Assembly (NCBI GenBank): GCA_965224275.1
Contig: CBDCYR010000002.1
Span: 372,001-436,000 of the forward strand
Length of the DNA stretch: 64,000 nucleotides
From: CAUZWH01 sp965224275
GTDB lineage: Bacteria > Pseudomonadota > Alphaproteobacteria > SHVV01
Reading direction: 5' to 3'
The translations under genes and the position numbers were made by a program. Below are positions 15,005 through 23,215 of the stretch, piece after piece (the stretch's first letter is position 1; each line of letters begins with the position of its first letter). The notes beneath the pieces are model-generated. The model was not told where the DNA came from and ran no database searches. It saw only the letters and a list, made by a program, of their open reading frames with translations.

Positions 15005-18000
15005 TTAGTTCTTCTTCAACAGCGTCCCGAGACCCTGGAGCAACTGTTGCGCCGGGCTCGCGGCCGGTTGCTGCTGCTGGGTCTGCCCGGTCGGCGGCGG
15101 CGGCGGAATTTGTCCCCCCGTCGTCGGCTGCTGGGTCGCGCTAGGCGTCGCGGAACCGCTTGACCCGCCGAGGATATTCGAAAGTGGGTTGTTCTTTCCC
15201 AGGGCTTTTCTAATGATCGATGCACCGGCGCGTTGGGCAAGGTAGGCCTCGAGCTCGCGCGTGCGGACATCACGGCGCGGCGCGTCGATCGGTCCACTAA
15301 GATCCAAGCCAACGGTCGGCGCGTTGGCGTGCTCGGTCAGCCGAAATCGACTGGTTAGATTGAGATCCCACCGCGGCAGATCAATTTTTGCCTTTGCCGC
15401 CCCTTCCGCAGCATCCAGTTGCGCCCGAATACCGTTGGCGGTAACGACGCCGCGATTGATGGAAAATTCGCCACCCACCGACTGAAACTGCGTGACGCCA
15501 CCGCCCATGGTCGACTGAATAAGCGAAAGATAATCCGTAATCTCGTTCAAACGCTGGAGCCGATCACTCAACGCACGAAGATTGATTCCGGTCACCGACC
15601 CGTCGCGCGCGCTCGCCGACCCCTCGCCCCCCAGCGTTGAGATCATTTCGAACTGATTTCTCCCGAGCGCGGTAAATTGTCCTTGAATGTCGACCAGCCC
15701 CGTAAGGGTATCAATCCCAGCCGCCTGTTTGATGGCGGCGGCAAGATCGGCGCCGGTCAGGTTGAGCGACAAACCGAGGCGCGGCGTGTCGGCGGTACTA
15801 ACGCGAGCGGCGATCTGGACATCTCCGGCAAACAGTTTGCCCAGCAAAGGATTGACATCGATCACTCCGTCCTCGACCGCTAGTTTGAGTTGCGGTTCGA
15901 CAAAGTCGTAGGCACCCCAGGTGATACCGCGTGACGATATCTGGATGGTTCCATCAAAGGTGTTGGCGAAACCAAGGTCGATCGGGTCGCGCGACCATCG
16001 CTCCTGGGCGGCACGGCCACCGCCCGACAACGACCCCGATTGCTTCTTCCCAGATTGTGAGGCGGCTTCTGCGCGCGGCAGGAACAGGTCGAGCAGGATT
16101 TCGCTGGTTCGTATGTTGGCATCGATGCGCGGGCGCGCATCACCAAAACTCAACCCGACATCGCACGAGAATCGAGCAGGGCCGATTTTACCGTCCATCC
16201 CGCTCAGGGTTACGCGCTGGTGATTGCCCTGTACGGCGGTCTTAATCGACACACCACCGAGATTGACCGCGGCCGGCTGATAGTCAACACCAACATTGGC
16301 GAGAAACTTCGCAACGTCGGGATGTGACATTGCCAATTGTAAGCTGTATTCGGGGCCCGCAAGAGGCATCAGGGCGCCGGCCGCGTTCATTTGCGCGCCG
16401 GCCGCATTAAGCGCCAAATCAATGTCCAGCGCTTCAAGCCCACCCTTGACTTTGCCGATTGCTTCTACGGCGCCTTTGACATCAAGATCGATCGTAGGAT
16501 CGAGTCGGCGAACGAAGGTGGCCAGATTTGGGCTCGACAGATTGAGCGACAGATCGAAGGCTGGCGTTTCGTCCGCCGCCCCGAGTCCGACTCCCGTGAT
16601 CGTTCCCGAAACGACCGCCTTGAGCCCCTTGACCGCCAGTGTCGTGTTGACCGCTAGCGACGCTGCCGAACCGGATATCGACCCCTTGGCCGTCACCTCT
16701 CCGAGTCGTGCGATCATCGGCTCACTGATAGCTAACGCCCGCGCTGCTCGCGAAGGTTTAGCTATCGTCATGTTGAAGTCTGTGGAGATAGCGGGATTCT
16801 TGGAGAAGTTGCGACCGCGCGCCGATAGCGCCGCGGCAACGCCGACCGCGTTGGTCGTACTCAATTCGCGAACAGTGAGCTCACCCGCCAGCAGCGATAG
16901 GTCGACCTTCAACTCCTGGATGGACGTTCCGCTATAGATGAGCGATCCAGCGCTGAGTTTGAAGTTGGTATCAAAAGTATCAAGCACCGCGAGCGGCGCG
17001 ACAGCATCCGATTGCTTTGATTTCGCAGGCTCGCTTGCCGCTTCACCAGTGCCCGACTGGGGCTCCTCGCCGGACCGGCTGGGTAAATAGGCATCGATAT
17101 TGAACCGATCGAGCGTGGCATCAATGCTAAACGACGGACGCGTGCGAAACGCATAGGCCGTACCACCGGTGATCTTCGTCGAATCGAGAATCAGATCAAT
17201 GTCGTAAACCTGGGCGACGTCTGCGGTGACCCTTACCTGGCTGGACAGTGCAAATTTGCGCAATCGATCGACTGCGATGCTCTTCGTATCAACCGACAAC
17301 CAGTCAAGAACAGCGCGGATATTGTCGGAGTTCGCGCGAATGCTGCCCTCAAACTGAGGCGCCCGGTCGACTGTGGTCAGCGTCCCTTCGATCGCAACGT
17401 CCGACCCGCCCGGGAGTTGCGCCGCCAAGCGTTGAAGCTTCACGGTCCCGTTTTCAATGGCCGCGTCGAGCGCCGCGCGACGAACAACGCGGTCGCGGTA
17501 GGTGAGCGCCTCCACCTCCAGAATTACACTGCCATTCAGGTTTTCCGGGAGGGTGAACGACGCCGGCCCCACACTCTCGGGCTCGCTGGTATCAGAAGCC
17601 GCCGGCGCCTGTGTCTTCGTCGATGGGTTGGACTCGAGATCGGCCAACAAGCTATCGGCATCGAGACGATTGACCGACAGTGCAACGTCGACGCGGATTT
17701 GATTGCCAAGCGCTGCATTGATCGCGCCGCGTGCGTTGCTGTCACCGAGTTCGAGCGCAAAATCGTTGAGCGCGACATCGCGGCGGGTTGCGTCAACACC
17801 AGCCGTAAGCACGTAGGGCTGAGACATTTTCGGGAGATCCCCAGGCGCGCTCCCGGCGAGTTGCGCCAGGCGGCCGATGAGCCTTCCGAGGTCGCCGCCA
17901 CTAAGCTTCAGCTTGCCGTCAATATGGGCATCTTGGGTGGGTTCGCTGGCTTGCCCTCTGAATGTGAGCATCGCCCCCGCATCGCCGAGGCCAATCGGTC

Positions 18001-18712
18001 CCTGCGCCGCGAGCGACCCGGTGCTGATAGCGAAGTTGATCGGGACCTGACGCAGCACAAGCTCGCCCACCCCGGCAAACGGGCCCTGCAACGATTCCGC
18101 CGACAGCGTGGCGTCAATGGCATCAATCTGAACCGTCTGGTCGGATTTTGCGTCACGAAAGGAAATCGATCCCTGCTCGATAACAACGCGGTCGATCCGT
18201 ATCGCCGGGCCGTCGTCGTCGCCCTGCCCTGCGTTCGCTCCGGTGTCTGCCTTGCTGCCGTCACCCGACACAATATCCAGGCTGCTGCGCCCGTCGGCGA
18301 GGACTTCGATGGCTATCACTGGTTTGACGAGTGTGATGCTGCGAACCTGGATATCCCCGCTAAGCAGGGGCCCAAGCGCGAGATCCACTTCGACCGAATC
18401 GAGCGTTGCCATGTTGGCGTTTGCCGCCCCATCGATATTGGCGAATCGGATGCCACGAACGCTCGCCCTAGGGCTTGGGAATACACGGGCGTCGATGTCG
18501 CCGGTAATGACCAGCTTGCGACCAGTCGCTGCTTCGACCTGTCGGGCAATATTAGGTTTGAAGTCGTTGAGGTCGATAAATACCGGTGCCAGCAGCGCAA
18601 GCGCCAACGCGATGAAAACAATGGCACCGATGCCGATCGCGATTTTTTTCAAGGTTGCCTCTCTGCTAGGCGTTGGGCGTGGATTTTCTCGCGGCCGGCT
18701 GTTGATCGCCAT
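15005..18712 (-). CDS. AsmA-family envelope protein
   Basis: This very large protein (1235 residues) has an N-terminal membrane segment (IAIGIGAIVFIALALALLAP, about 25-44). The AsmA start motif follows (DLNDFKPNIARQVEAATGRK, then GDIDARVFPSPRASVRGI). A long beta-rich body has repeated sequence of the kind L-x-L-G-G-V. An AsmA C-terminal domain is near 900-1160. A disordered Pro/Gln tail (QIPPPPPTGQTQQQQ) precedes KKN. AsmA-like proteins form a bridge-like fold across the periplasm and are linked to lipid transport and outer-membrane assembly. It is transcribed alone. The alternative frames on the plus strand here are shadows. Confidence 0.9.
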   Translation of the reverse strand: MAINSRPRENPRPTPSREATLKKIAIGIGAIVFIALALALLAPVFIDLNDFKPNIARQVEAATGRKLVITGDIDARVFPSPRASVRGIRFANIDGAANANMATLDSVEVDLALGPLLSGDIQVRSITLVKPVIAIEVLADGRSSLDIVSGDGSKADTGANAGQGDDDGPAIRIDRVVIEQGSISFRDAKSDQTVQIDAIDATLSAESLQGPFAGVGELVLRQVPINFAISTGSLAAQGPIGLGDAGAMLTFRGQASEPTQDAHIDGKLKLSGGDLGRLIGRLAQLAGSAPGDLPKMSQPYVLTAGVDATRRDVALNDFALELGDSNARGAINAALGNQIRVDVALSVNRLDADSLLADLESNPSTKTQAPAASDTSEPESVGPASFTLPENLNGSVILEVEALTYRDRVVRRAALDAAIENGTVKLQRLAAQLPGGSDVAIEGTLTTVDRAPQFEGSIRANSDNIRAVLDWLSVDTKSIAVDRLRKFALSSQVRVTADVAQVYDIDLILDSTKITGGTAYAFRTRPSFSIDATLDRFNIDAYLPSRSGEEPQSGTGEAASEPAKSKQSDAVAPLAVLDTFDTNFKLSAGSLIYSGTSIQELKVDLSLLAGELTVRELSTTNAVGVAAALSARGRNFSKNPAISTDFNMTIAKPSRAARALAISEPMIARLGEVTAKGSISGSAASLAVNTTLAVKGLKAVVSGTITGVGLGAADETPAFDLSLNLSSPNLATFVRRLDPTIDLDVKGAVEAIGKVKGGLEALDIDLALNAAGAQMNAAGALMPLAGPEYSLQLAMSHPDVAKFLANVGVDYQPAAVNLGGVSIKTAVQGNHQRVTLSGMDGKIGPARFSCDVGLSFGDARPRIDANIRTSEILLDLFLPRAEAASQSGKKQSGSLSGGGRAAQERWSRDPIDLGFANTFDGTIQISSRGITWGAYDFVEPQLKLAVEDGVIDVNPLLGKLFAGDVQIAARVSTADTPRLGLSLNLTGADLAAAIKQAAGIDTLTGLVDIQGQFTALGRNQFEMISTLGGEGSASARDGSVTGINLRALSDRLQRLNEITDYLSLIQSTMGGGVTQFQSVGGEFSINRGVVTANGIRAQLDAAEGAAKAKIDLPRWDLNLTSRFRLTEHANAPTVGLDLSGPIDAPRRDVRTRELEAYLAQRAGASIIRKALGKNNPLSNILGGSSGSATPSATQQPTTGGQIPPPPPTGQTQQQQPAASPAQQLLQGLGTLLKKN

Positions 18713-18888
18713 TGCGAATAGGTTAATCTAGGCCAAAGCAAGCGCTACTTCGAGTGCGATGCCCGTCATCAAGGTTTGTGTTCTCGCCGTCATTTACAAG
18801 CCCACCCCGCAGTAAATCGCTGCATAACAAATGTGCGTGAAGTGAACTATTATGCGGAACCTGCGCGCGGGAGGCATGCCGCTCAACG

Positions 18889-18908
18889 ACCGGCCACTTT
18901 ACCGGCCA
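18889..18908 (+). promoter_or_regulatory. Direct repeat upstream of the acetolactate-synthase-like gene
   Basis: ACCGGCCA occurs twice (18889-18896 and 18901-18908), twelve bases apart start to start, so about one helical turn. It lies 23 bases before the ATG and next to an A+T-rich TATATAT tract. It could be an operator or core promoter element. This is a weak call from position only. The ribosome site GGGGGA follows at about 18920. Confidence 0.25.
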
Positions 18909-19831
18909 TATATATTGAAGGGGGACTTTCATGAAAGCGTCTGATCTGTTCGTCAAGTGCCTGGAAGCTGAAGGCGTTGAGCGAATTTACGGAGTACCCG
19001 GCGAAGAAAACGCCGACATTATGCTGTCGCTAATGGACAGCTCGATCGAATTCATTCTGTGCCGTCACGAGCAGGCCGCGGCATTTGCCGCCGACGTCTA
19101 TGGCCGCCTGACCGGCAAACCCGGCCTCTGCCTCGGTACGCTTGGGCCGGGCGCGACCAATCTGGTCACCGGGGTCGCAGATGCCAACATGGATCGGGCG
19201 CCACTTATCTGCCTCTTGGGGCAAGCGTCGACGACTCGGCTCCATAAGGAGAGTCACCAGAACATGGACTCGATCGCGATGTACGAGCCGATTAGCAAAT
19301 GGGCATCGTCGATCACCCATGAACGGAACATTCCCGAAACTGTCCGCAAGGCCTTCAAGATCGCCCAGCAGGAGAAGCCGGGCGCGACCATTATTGAATT
19401 GCCGGAAGACTTGGCCAAGCGAGATGTCAAGGGCCTGAAACCCCTGACGGTCAACAAGACGCGGCGCGCCGCGGCGGACTGGAAAGGCATCGACCAAGCG
19501 CTCAAAATGATCGTCAAGGCCAAAAATCCGATCATCCTGGCCGGCAACGGCGCGGTTCGCAAACGCGCTTCAGACCAGCTCCACCGCCTGGTTCGCAAGA
19601 CCGGCATCGCGGTGGTCAACACCTTTATGGGTAAGGGCGCGATACCGCGCAACGATCCGCACTGCCTGTTCACGTTGGGCCTGCAAGGGCGCGATCATGT
19701 CAACGCGGCGATCGATGCCGCCGACGTCATCATCTCGGTCGGCTACGACCTGGTCGAGTTTAGTCCAGAAGCCTGGAACAAACACGGCGGCAAGAAGATC
19801 ATCCATATCGACTTCTGGCCGGCCGAAATTG

Positions 19832-19939
19832 ACGATGCCTACACCGTCGACGTTGAGATCGTCGCCGACGTTGCCGATGCTTTGTGGCAACTCAACGAGG
19901 AGATCAACAAGCGCTACGAGCACAAGATGCCGATCTTCG
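19832..19939 (+). repeat. Host-gene segment duplicated at 20365-20473
   Basis: This 108-base coding segment of the acetolactate-synthase-like gene (from ACGATGCCTACACC to CGATCTTCG) recurs 533 bases downstream inside the transposase debris. The copy is identical except for one inserted A (ACCGATCGAC for ACCGTCGAC). Confidence 0.95.
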
Positions 19940-19965
19940 ACATCTCAAAGCGGGCGAAGCTGCGT

Positions 19966-20036
19966 AAGCGCATCCAAGACGACTTCGCGATGGAGAAGAA
20001 CAGCAAGGCGTTTCCGATGAAGCCACAGAAGATTCT
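19966..20036 (+). repeat. Host-gene segment duplicated at 20620-20690
   Basis: This 71-base coding segment (AAGCGCATCCAAGAC ... AGAAGATTCT) is repeated exactly 654 bases downstream. It follows repeat 19832-19939 in the same order as the copies do. Confidence 0.95.
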
Positions 20037-20364
20037 GTGGGACGTAAAGGCGAGCTCTCAATCGGTTAGAATCGGGGCGACGTGACACGGGGATCAGGGG
20101 AACCAGCGATGGCCAAATGGGCTTTTTTGACATCGCGAATCGGTATGCGGGGCTGGACGCCAAGAACGAGAAGATCGACATCCGTGGGAAGACTTCCGAC
20201 CGCGTCTCGAGGCGGCATGGCGCAAGCCGGACGAGGACCGGAAGTCTCCGGCGGGACGCAAGCCGTGGGATGCGCTGGTGATGTTCAAGGCGATCGTTCT
20301 CTGCGCGCTTTACAACCTGTCGGACGATCAGGTGGAGTACCAGCTTCGCGACCGCCTCTCGTTC

Positions 20365-20473
20365 ACGATGCCTACACCGATCGACGTTGAGATCGTCGCC
20401 GACGTTGCCGATGCTTTGTGGCAACTCAACGAGGAGATCAACAAGCGCTACGAGCACAAGATGCCGATCTTCG
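20365..20473 (+). repeat. Second copy of host-gene segment 19832-19939
   Basis: The 109-base copy sits between two transposase fragments. Its one-base insertion puts the host reading frame (DVEIVADVADALWQ) in register with the preceding transposase frame (RDRLSFT). Confidence 0.95.
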
Positions 20474-20619
20474 TTATCAGGTGACCGACGCGGCGGTGCA
20501 CGACAGCCAGGTCGTGGAGGACATCCTGGATGCGGAACTGCTGGGCGGACAGCGCCTACCGGTCGGCGGAGATCGAGGCGAAGCTGGGTGAGAAGGGTCT
20601 GAAGAGCCGGATCCACCGC

Positions 20620-20690
20620 AAGCGCATCCAAGACGACTTCGCGATGGAGAAGAACAGCAAGGCGTTTCCGATGAAGCCACAGAAGATTCT
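20620..20690 (+). repeat. Second copy of host-gene segment 19966-20036
   Basis: An exact 71-base copy, joined in frame to the transposase fragment ending SRIHRK, giving RIHRKRIQDDFAMEK. It is followed by 30 bases of unassigned sequence and then the resumed host gene. Confidence 0.95.
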
Positions 20691-20737
20691 CAGGAGCGAC
20701 CGAACGTCCCGAGGCCGGGTGACGTAAAAGAGAGTTT

Positions 20738-21274
20738 CTTGGTCCCGAGGACATTCTGTTGTCAGACGTCGGCGCCCACAAAATGTGGATCTCGCGCTAC
20801 TACCAATGCGACGAATCCAACACCTGCTTAATCTCGAACGGATTTTGCACGATGGGCTTCGCGTTTCCCGGCTCCATTGGCGCCAAGCACGCGTTTCCAG
20901 ATCGCAAAATCATGTCGATCAATGGCGATGCCGGCTTCATGATGAACTTTCAGGACATTGAAACCGCGGTTCGCTACAAACTCAACATCGTTGCCATGGT
21001 CTGGCTCGACGGTGAGTACGGGCTGATTAAGTGGAAGCAACAGAACCACTTCAACGGCCGCCACAGCGAACTCGCGTTTAACAACCCAAATTTCGAGATG
21101 TTGGCCAAGTCGTTTGGGGCCTGGGGCAAAGTGATCAAAAAACCGAGCGAGCTCAAACCGGCGCTGGCCCAGGCGTTCAAGCAAAAGGGCCCAGCGATTA
21201 TAGCCGTGCCCGTCGACTATGGTGAGAATCGCAAAATGACCAAGCGGCTCGGAGACTTGGAGTTCACCATCTAA
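20738..21274 (+). pseudogene. 3' part of the acetolactate-synthase-like enzyme
   Basis: Host sequence resumes as LGPEDILLSDVGAHKMWISR and carries the thiamine-diphosphate domain. It includes the metal/diphosphate motif starting GDAGFMMNFQDIETA and continuing to NIVAMVWLDGEYGLI, then QNHFNGRHSELAFNNP and a C-terminus ending KRLGDLEFTI. It has no proper start; a TTG at 20759 could in principle start a 171-residue piece, but without the other domains this would not be an enzyme. It is followed directly by a good terminator. It joins to the 5' part only after removal of the mosaic and correction of a two-base excess (GAGAG before TTTCTT). Confidence 0.85.
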
Positions 21275-21294
21275 GTCGCACAGATATTCTTGAG

Positions 21295-21327
21295 AAAGGC
21301 CCGCCAAACATGGCGGGCCTTTTTTTA
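21295..21327 (+). terminator. Rho-independent terminator
   Basis: AAAGGCCCGCCA / TGGCGGGCCTTT forms a perfect 12-base-pair stem with a 4-base loop followed by a T-run, 20 bases after the stop of the acetolactate-synthase-like gene. The A-run on the other side may let it also serve the convergent FecR-Hint gene. Confidence 0.9.
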
Positions 21328-21347
21328 TCAACGAACACGTCCGGAGT

Positions 21348-22433
21348 TCAGTCCTTGTTGTGTACGAGATAAGCCCGGTTGCCGTCCGACACATAGAAGT
21401 TTGCCACCGATCCAATTGTCAGGTTGAAAACTTGGGATTCGCTGGCAATGGTTTCGATCGCTCGGATTCGCACAACGCTGCCCTCGAACAGGGTGTCACC
21501 CGTCATGAGGGTTCCCGCGACCTTCCAGCGATGCGGGCCAACCGCAAAGGGATGGCGCCGGGTAACGCCGATCCCGTTGATGCGCAAATATGATTGTGCG
21601 CTTGTGCTGAAAATCCCCGCGACCTCCGCAGATATCCTGCGCTCCTTCTTAAAATCATAGGCTGCCACGCGATCGCCAACACGAACCGCGTCGATCGACC
21701 TTGTTGTACCGTCCGCCATCAACACCAGTGTCGCCCCGACGAAACAGGATTCAGCGGAGCCGGATGAGCTTGCCGCGCCGTCCCCGGCCGTCTCTGACCC
21801 AATACCAGCATCGTTGCTAAGTCCCGGGTCTTGGGTAACGCTGAAGCCTGGCTCCACCTCGATCGAACTCGACCCCACGGCGACCGAGGCGATCTGCCCA
21901 ACCGTAATGAGTTGGTTAGCGCCACCGCCGAGCGGGGTCAGTTCGACAATGCCCTCAGCGACGGCGACCGCCGTATTACCGAGTTCGTCAACGCTGACTG
22001 TGAAATCCGTTCCACGGATACCGATGAGAACCGCAGGCGTAACCAGCTGAACCCCAGGTTTGGCCATCTTGCCGGAAATGAACCTGAGGGCGCCGCGGCT
22101 AAAGCTGGCGATGAGACGATCTGGCTGCGATCCGCGTGCATAAACGAAACTGTCGAGAACCAGCCGACCGGCCGATCCAATCCGAATCTCGGTTTCGTCA
22201 TTGAACCGCAGATGCGCCGCGCCTTGCGCGACTGTCTCAACAAGTTCGCTCGGGAAGATTTCGCTGCGGATGAAGATCTCGCGTTGCGATTCGCCGCTCG
22301 GCGTCCCGTACGCGTTCACTTTGATAAGTTTTACCACGCCAATACTGGGAGCAGCATTCACCGGCGCACCCGGCAAAACCGTTATCACCAATACCACAAT
22401 AACGATAGCGGCAACCTTGGCGAAAGGCTGCAT
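21348..22433 (-). CDS. Secreted FecR-domain protein fused to a C-terminal pretoxin-type Hint domain
   Basis: This 361-residue protein has three parts. A signal peptide (about 1-28, ending VNAA) leads into a FecR-type beta domain (about 50-190; ETEIRIGSAGRLVLDS, then VLIGIRGTDFTVSVDE). A Ser/Gly linker joins this to a Hint (hedgehog/intein) domain from Cys230 (SCFVGATLVLMADGTTRSID, GDRVAAYDF). The Hint domain also has the block-B motif TRRHPF (Thr291, His294) and the end VFNLTI...NFYVSDG...YLVHNKD with His358-Asn359. All splicing-type catalytic positions are present, but the chain stops two residues after His-Asn, so no effector follows. The start is ATG 22433, with AGGAGG eight bases upstream. 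It is probably in an operon with the secreted protein just upstream. Confidence 0.85.
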   Translation of the reverse strand: MQPFAKVAAIVIVVLVITVLPGAPVNAAPSIGVVKLIKVNAYGTPSGESQREIFIRSEIFPSELVETVAQGAAHLRFNDETEIRIGSAGRLVLDSFVYARGSQPDRLIASFSRGALRFISGKMAKPGVQLVTPAVLIGIRGTDFTVSVDELGNTAVAVAEGIVELTPLGGGANQLITVGQIASVAVGSSSIEVEPGFSVTQDPGLSNDAGIGSETAGDGAASSSGSAESCFVGATLVLMADGTTRSIDAVRVGDRVAAYDFKKERRISAEVAGIFSTSAQSYLRINGIGVTRRHPFAVGPHRWKVAGTLMTGDTLFEGSVVRIRAIETIASESQVFNLTIGSVANFYVSDGNRAYLVHNKD

Positions 22434-22469
22434 CGTATTGCCCTCCTGGACGACGGCCTCAGGCCACAA

Positions 22470-23144
22470 CTAGACCTTTTTCTTGGCCGTCCAACTTCCG
22501 TTGCAGTTTATTTCGCCGGCGTTGATCTGCAAGTCGCCCGATCCATCGGCGCTCGACATGCGCCCAGAGAAGCTGCCCGAGCCTACCGATCCCGACGCAT
22601 TGCCTTTGAAGTTTCCATGGCGGTCTATCTTTCCGGTGACCTGGTAGAGCCCAACGGACGGGTGCATCGCTTCGCCTTTGATCCGGCCATCTTTGATCGT
22701 GAGGCGCCGAACGATAACTCCATCGCAGTCGCCCGTCGGCGACAATTTCATATCCCAGGCCCCGTTGAACGCTGATATGTCGTCGACGTTCACGGCGGGT
22801 ATTATCTCGCGTCCCGGTGTTTGCCGACCCATCTCAAGGTCCTTCAAGCGCAATCGCGCAATGCTCGCAAACGTTCCCGACGGATATTTTCCAAGGTAGT
22901 TCTGGAAGTCCGCCGCATTTTTGCTCGTGGCGATCGAAGCCCAATGGGCATTTTCATCACCGGGCGTCTGCGCTGGGCTCGCGACATTCGTTGCTTGCTG
23001 GTTTGAGTTCACATAGTGCCAGGTACCGTTCTCACGAAGAGTGACAGTACGCCCGTCTTGGGTAATTGCCTTGATATCAGCGAGCGTGCCGGTCGTGCTG
23101 ACAACCAACAACGTGACGATCGCGATTACTTGTCGAAGGTCCAT
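22470..23144 (-). CDS. Secreted protein of unknown function
   Basis: This 224-residue protein starts with a signal peptide (MDLRQVIAIVTLLVVSTTGTLA). A short motif TQDGRTVTLRENGTWHYV follows, of the kind found in small exported DUF domains. Next is a helical segment FQNYLGKYPSGTFASIARLRLKDLE, resembling the stretch that often follows caspase-like peptidase domains. It ends in a Gly/Ser-rich beta region (GNASGSVGSGSFSGRMS, INCNGSWT). No catalytic motif is seen. The start at 23144 has GGAGG upstream. The FecR-Hint gene begins 36 bases after its stop, so the pair is probably coexpressed. The function is unknown. Confidence 0.75.
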   Translation of the reverse strand: MDLRQVIAIVTLLVVSTTGTLADIKAITQDGRTVTLRENGTWHYVNSNQQATNVASPAQTPGDENAHWASIATSKNAADFQNYLGKYPSGTFASIARLRLKDLEMGRQTPGREIIPAVNVDDISAFNGAWDMKLSPTGDCDGVIVRRLTIKDGRIKGEAMHPSVGLYQVTGKIDRHGNFKGNASGSVGSGSFSGRMSSADGSGDLQINAGEINCNGSWTAKKKV

Positions 23145-23215
23145 TACAGCCTCCAATGATTGACGGCGTGCCGGCTATCATTATCGGACCAAACGCCGAA
23201 TTTCAGTGATGGCAG

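Larger units (their letters stand above)
18931..20085 (+). pseudogene. 5' part of an acetolactate-synthase-like thiamine-diphosphate enzyme, broken by a mosaic insertion
   Basis: This part encodes the pyrimidine-binding and middle domains of a thiamine-diphosphate enzyme of the acetolactate synthase large-subunit family. The catalytic Glu47 lies in CRHEQAAAFAADVYGR, followed by LGPGATNLVTGVADAN and the middle domain (AGNGAVRKRAS, GYDLVEFSPEAWN). Host sequence ends near 20048 (KILWDVK); the last 12 residues up to the stop at 20085 come from inserted DNA. The C-terminal thiamine-binding domain is encoded separately from about 20738. As it stands the enzyme cannot be made in one piece, so the gene is probably dead unless the break is an assembly fault. 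The ribosome site and promoter region appear intact. Confidence 0.85.
20049..20720 (+). mobile_element. Mosaic of IS5-family transposase fragments and copies of the host gene
   Basis: IS-derived pieces appear in transposase order. MGFFDIANRYAGLDAKNE starts at 20117; after a frame change RLEAAWRKPDEDRKSP and KAIVLCALYNLSDDQVEYQL run to about 20364. RYQVTDAAVHDSQVVEDIL runs at about 20474-20535, and after another frame change WADSAYRSAEIEAKLGEKG to 20619. These match an IS5-type transposase, but the central catalytic part is missing. The gaps are filled by second copies of host-gene segments (20365-20473 and 20620-20690). The last 30 bases (20691-20720) are unassigned. The 8 bases GACGTAAA occur on both sides (20041-20048, 20721-20728). 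No terminal inverted repeat pair is visible. Removing the block does not restore the host frame, because two extra bases remain on the right. Confidence 0.8.

Noticed and set aside
17417..18721. A 434-codon plus-strand frame opposite the AsmA-like gene
   Set aside because: Low-complexity, Arg-rich translation with no motif; antisense shadow of a clear gene.
19945..20781. A 278-codon minus-strand frame across the mosaic
   Set aside because: It exists only because duplicated host segments are read backwards; no motif supports it.
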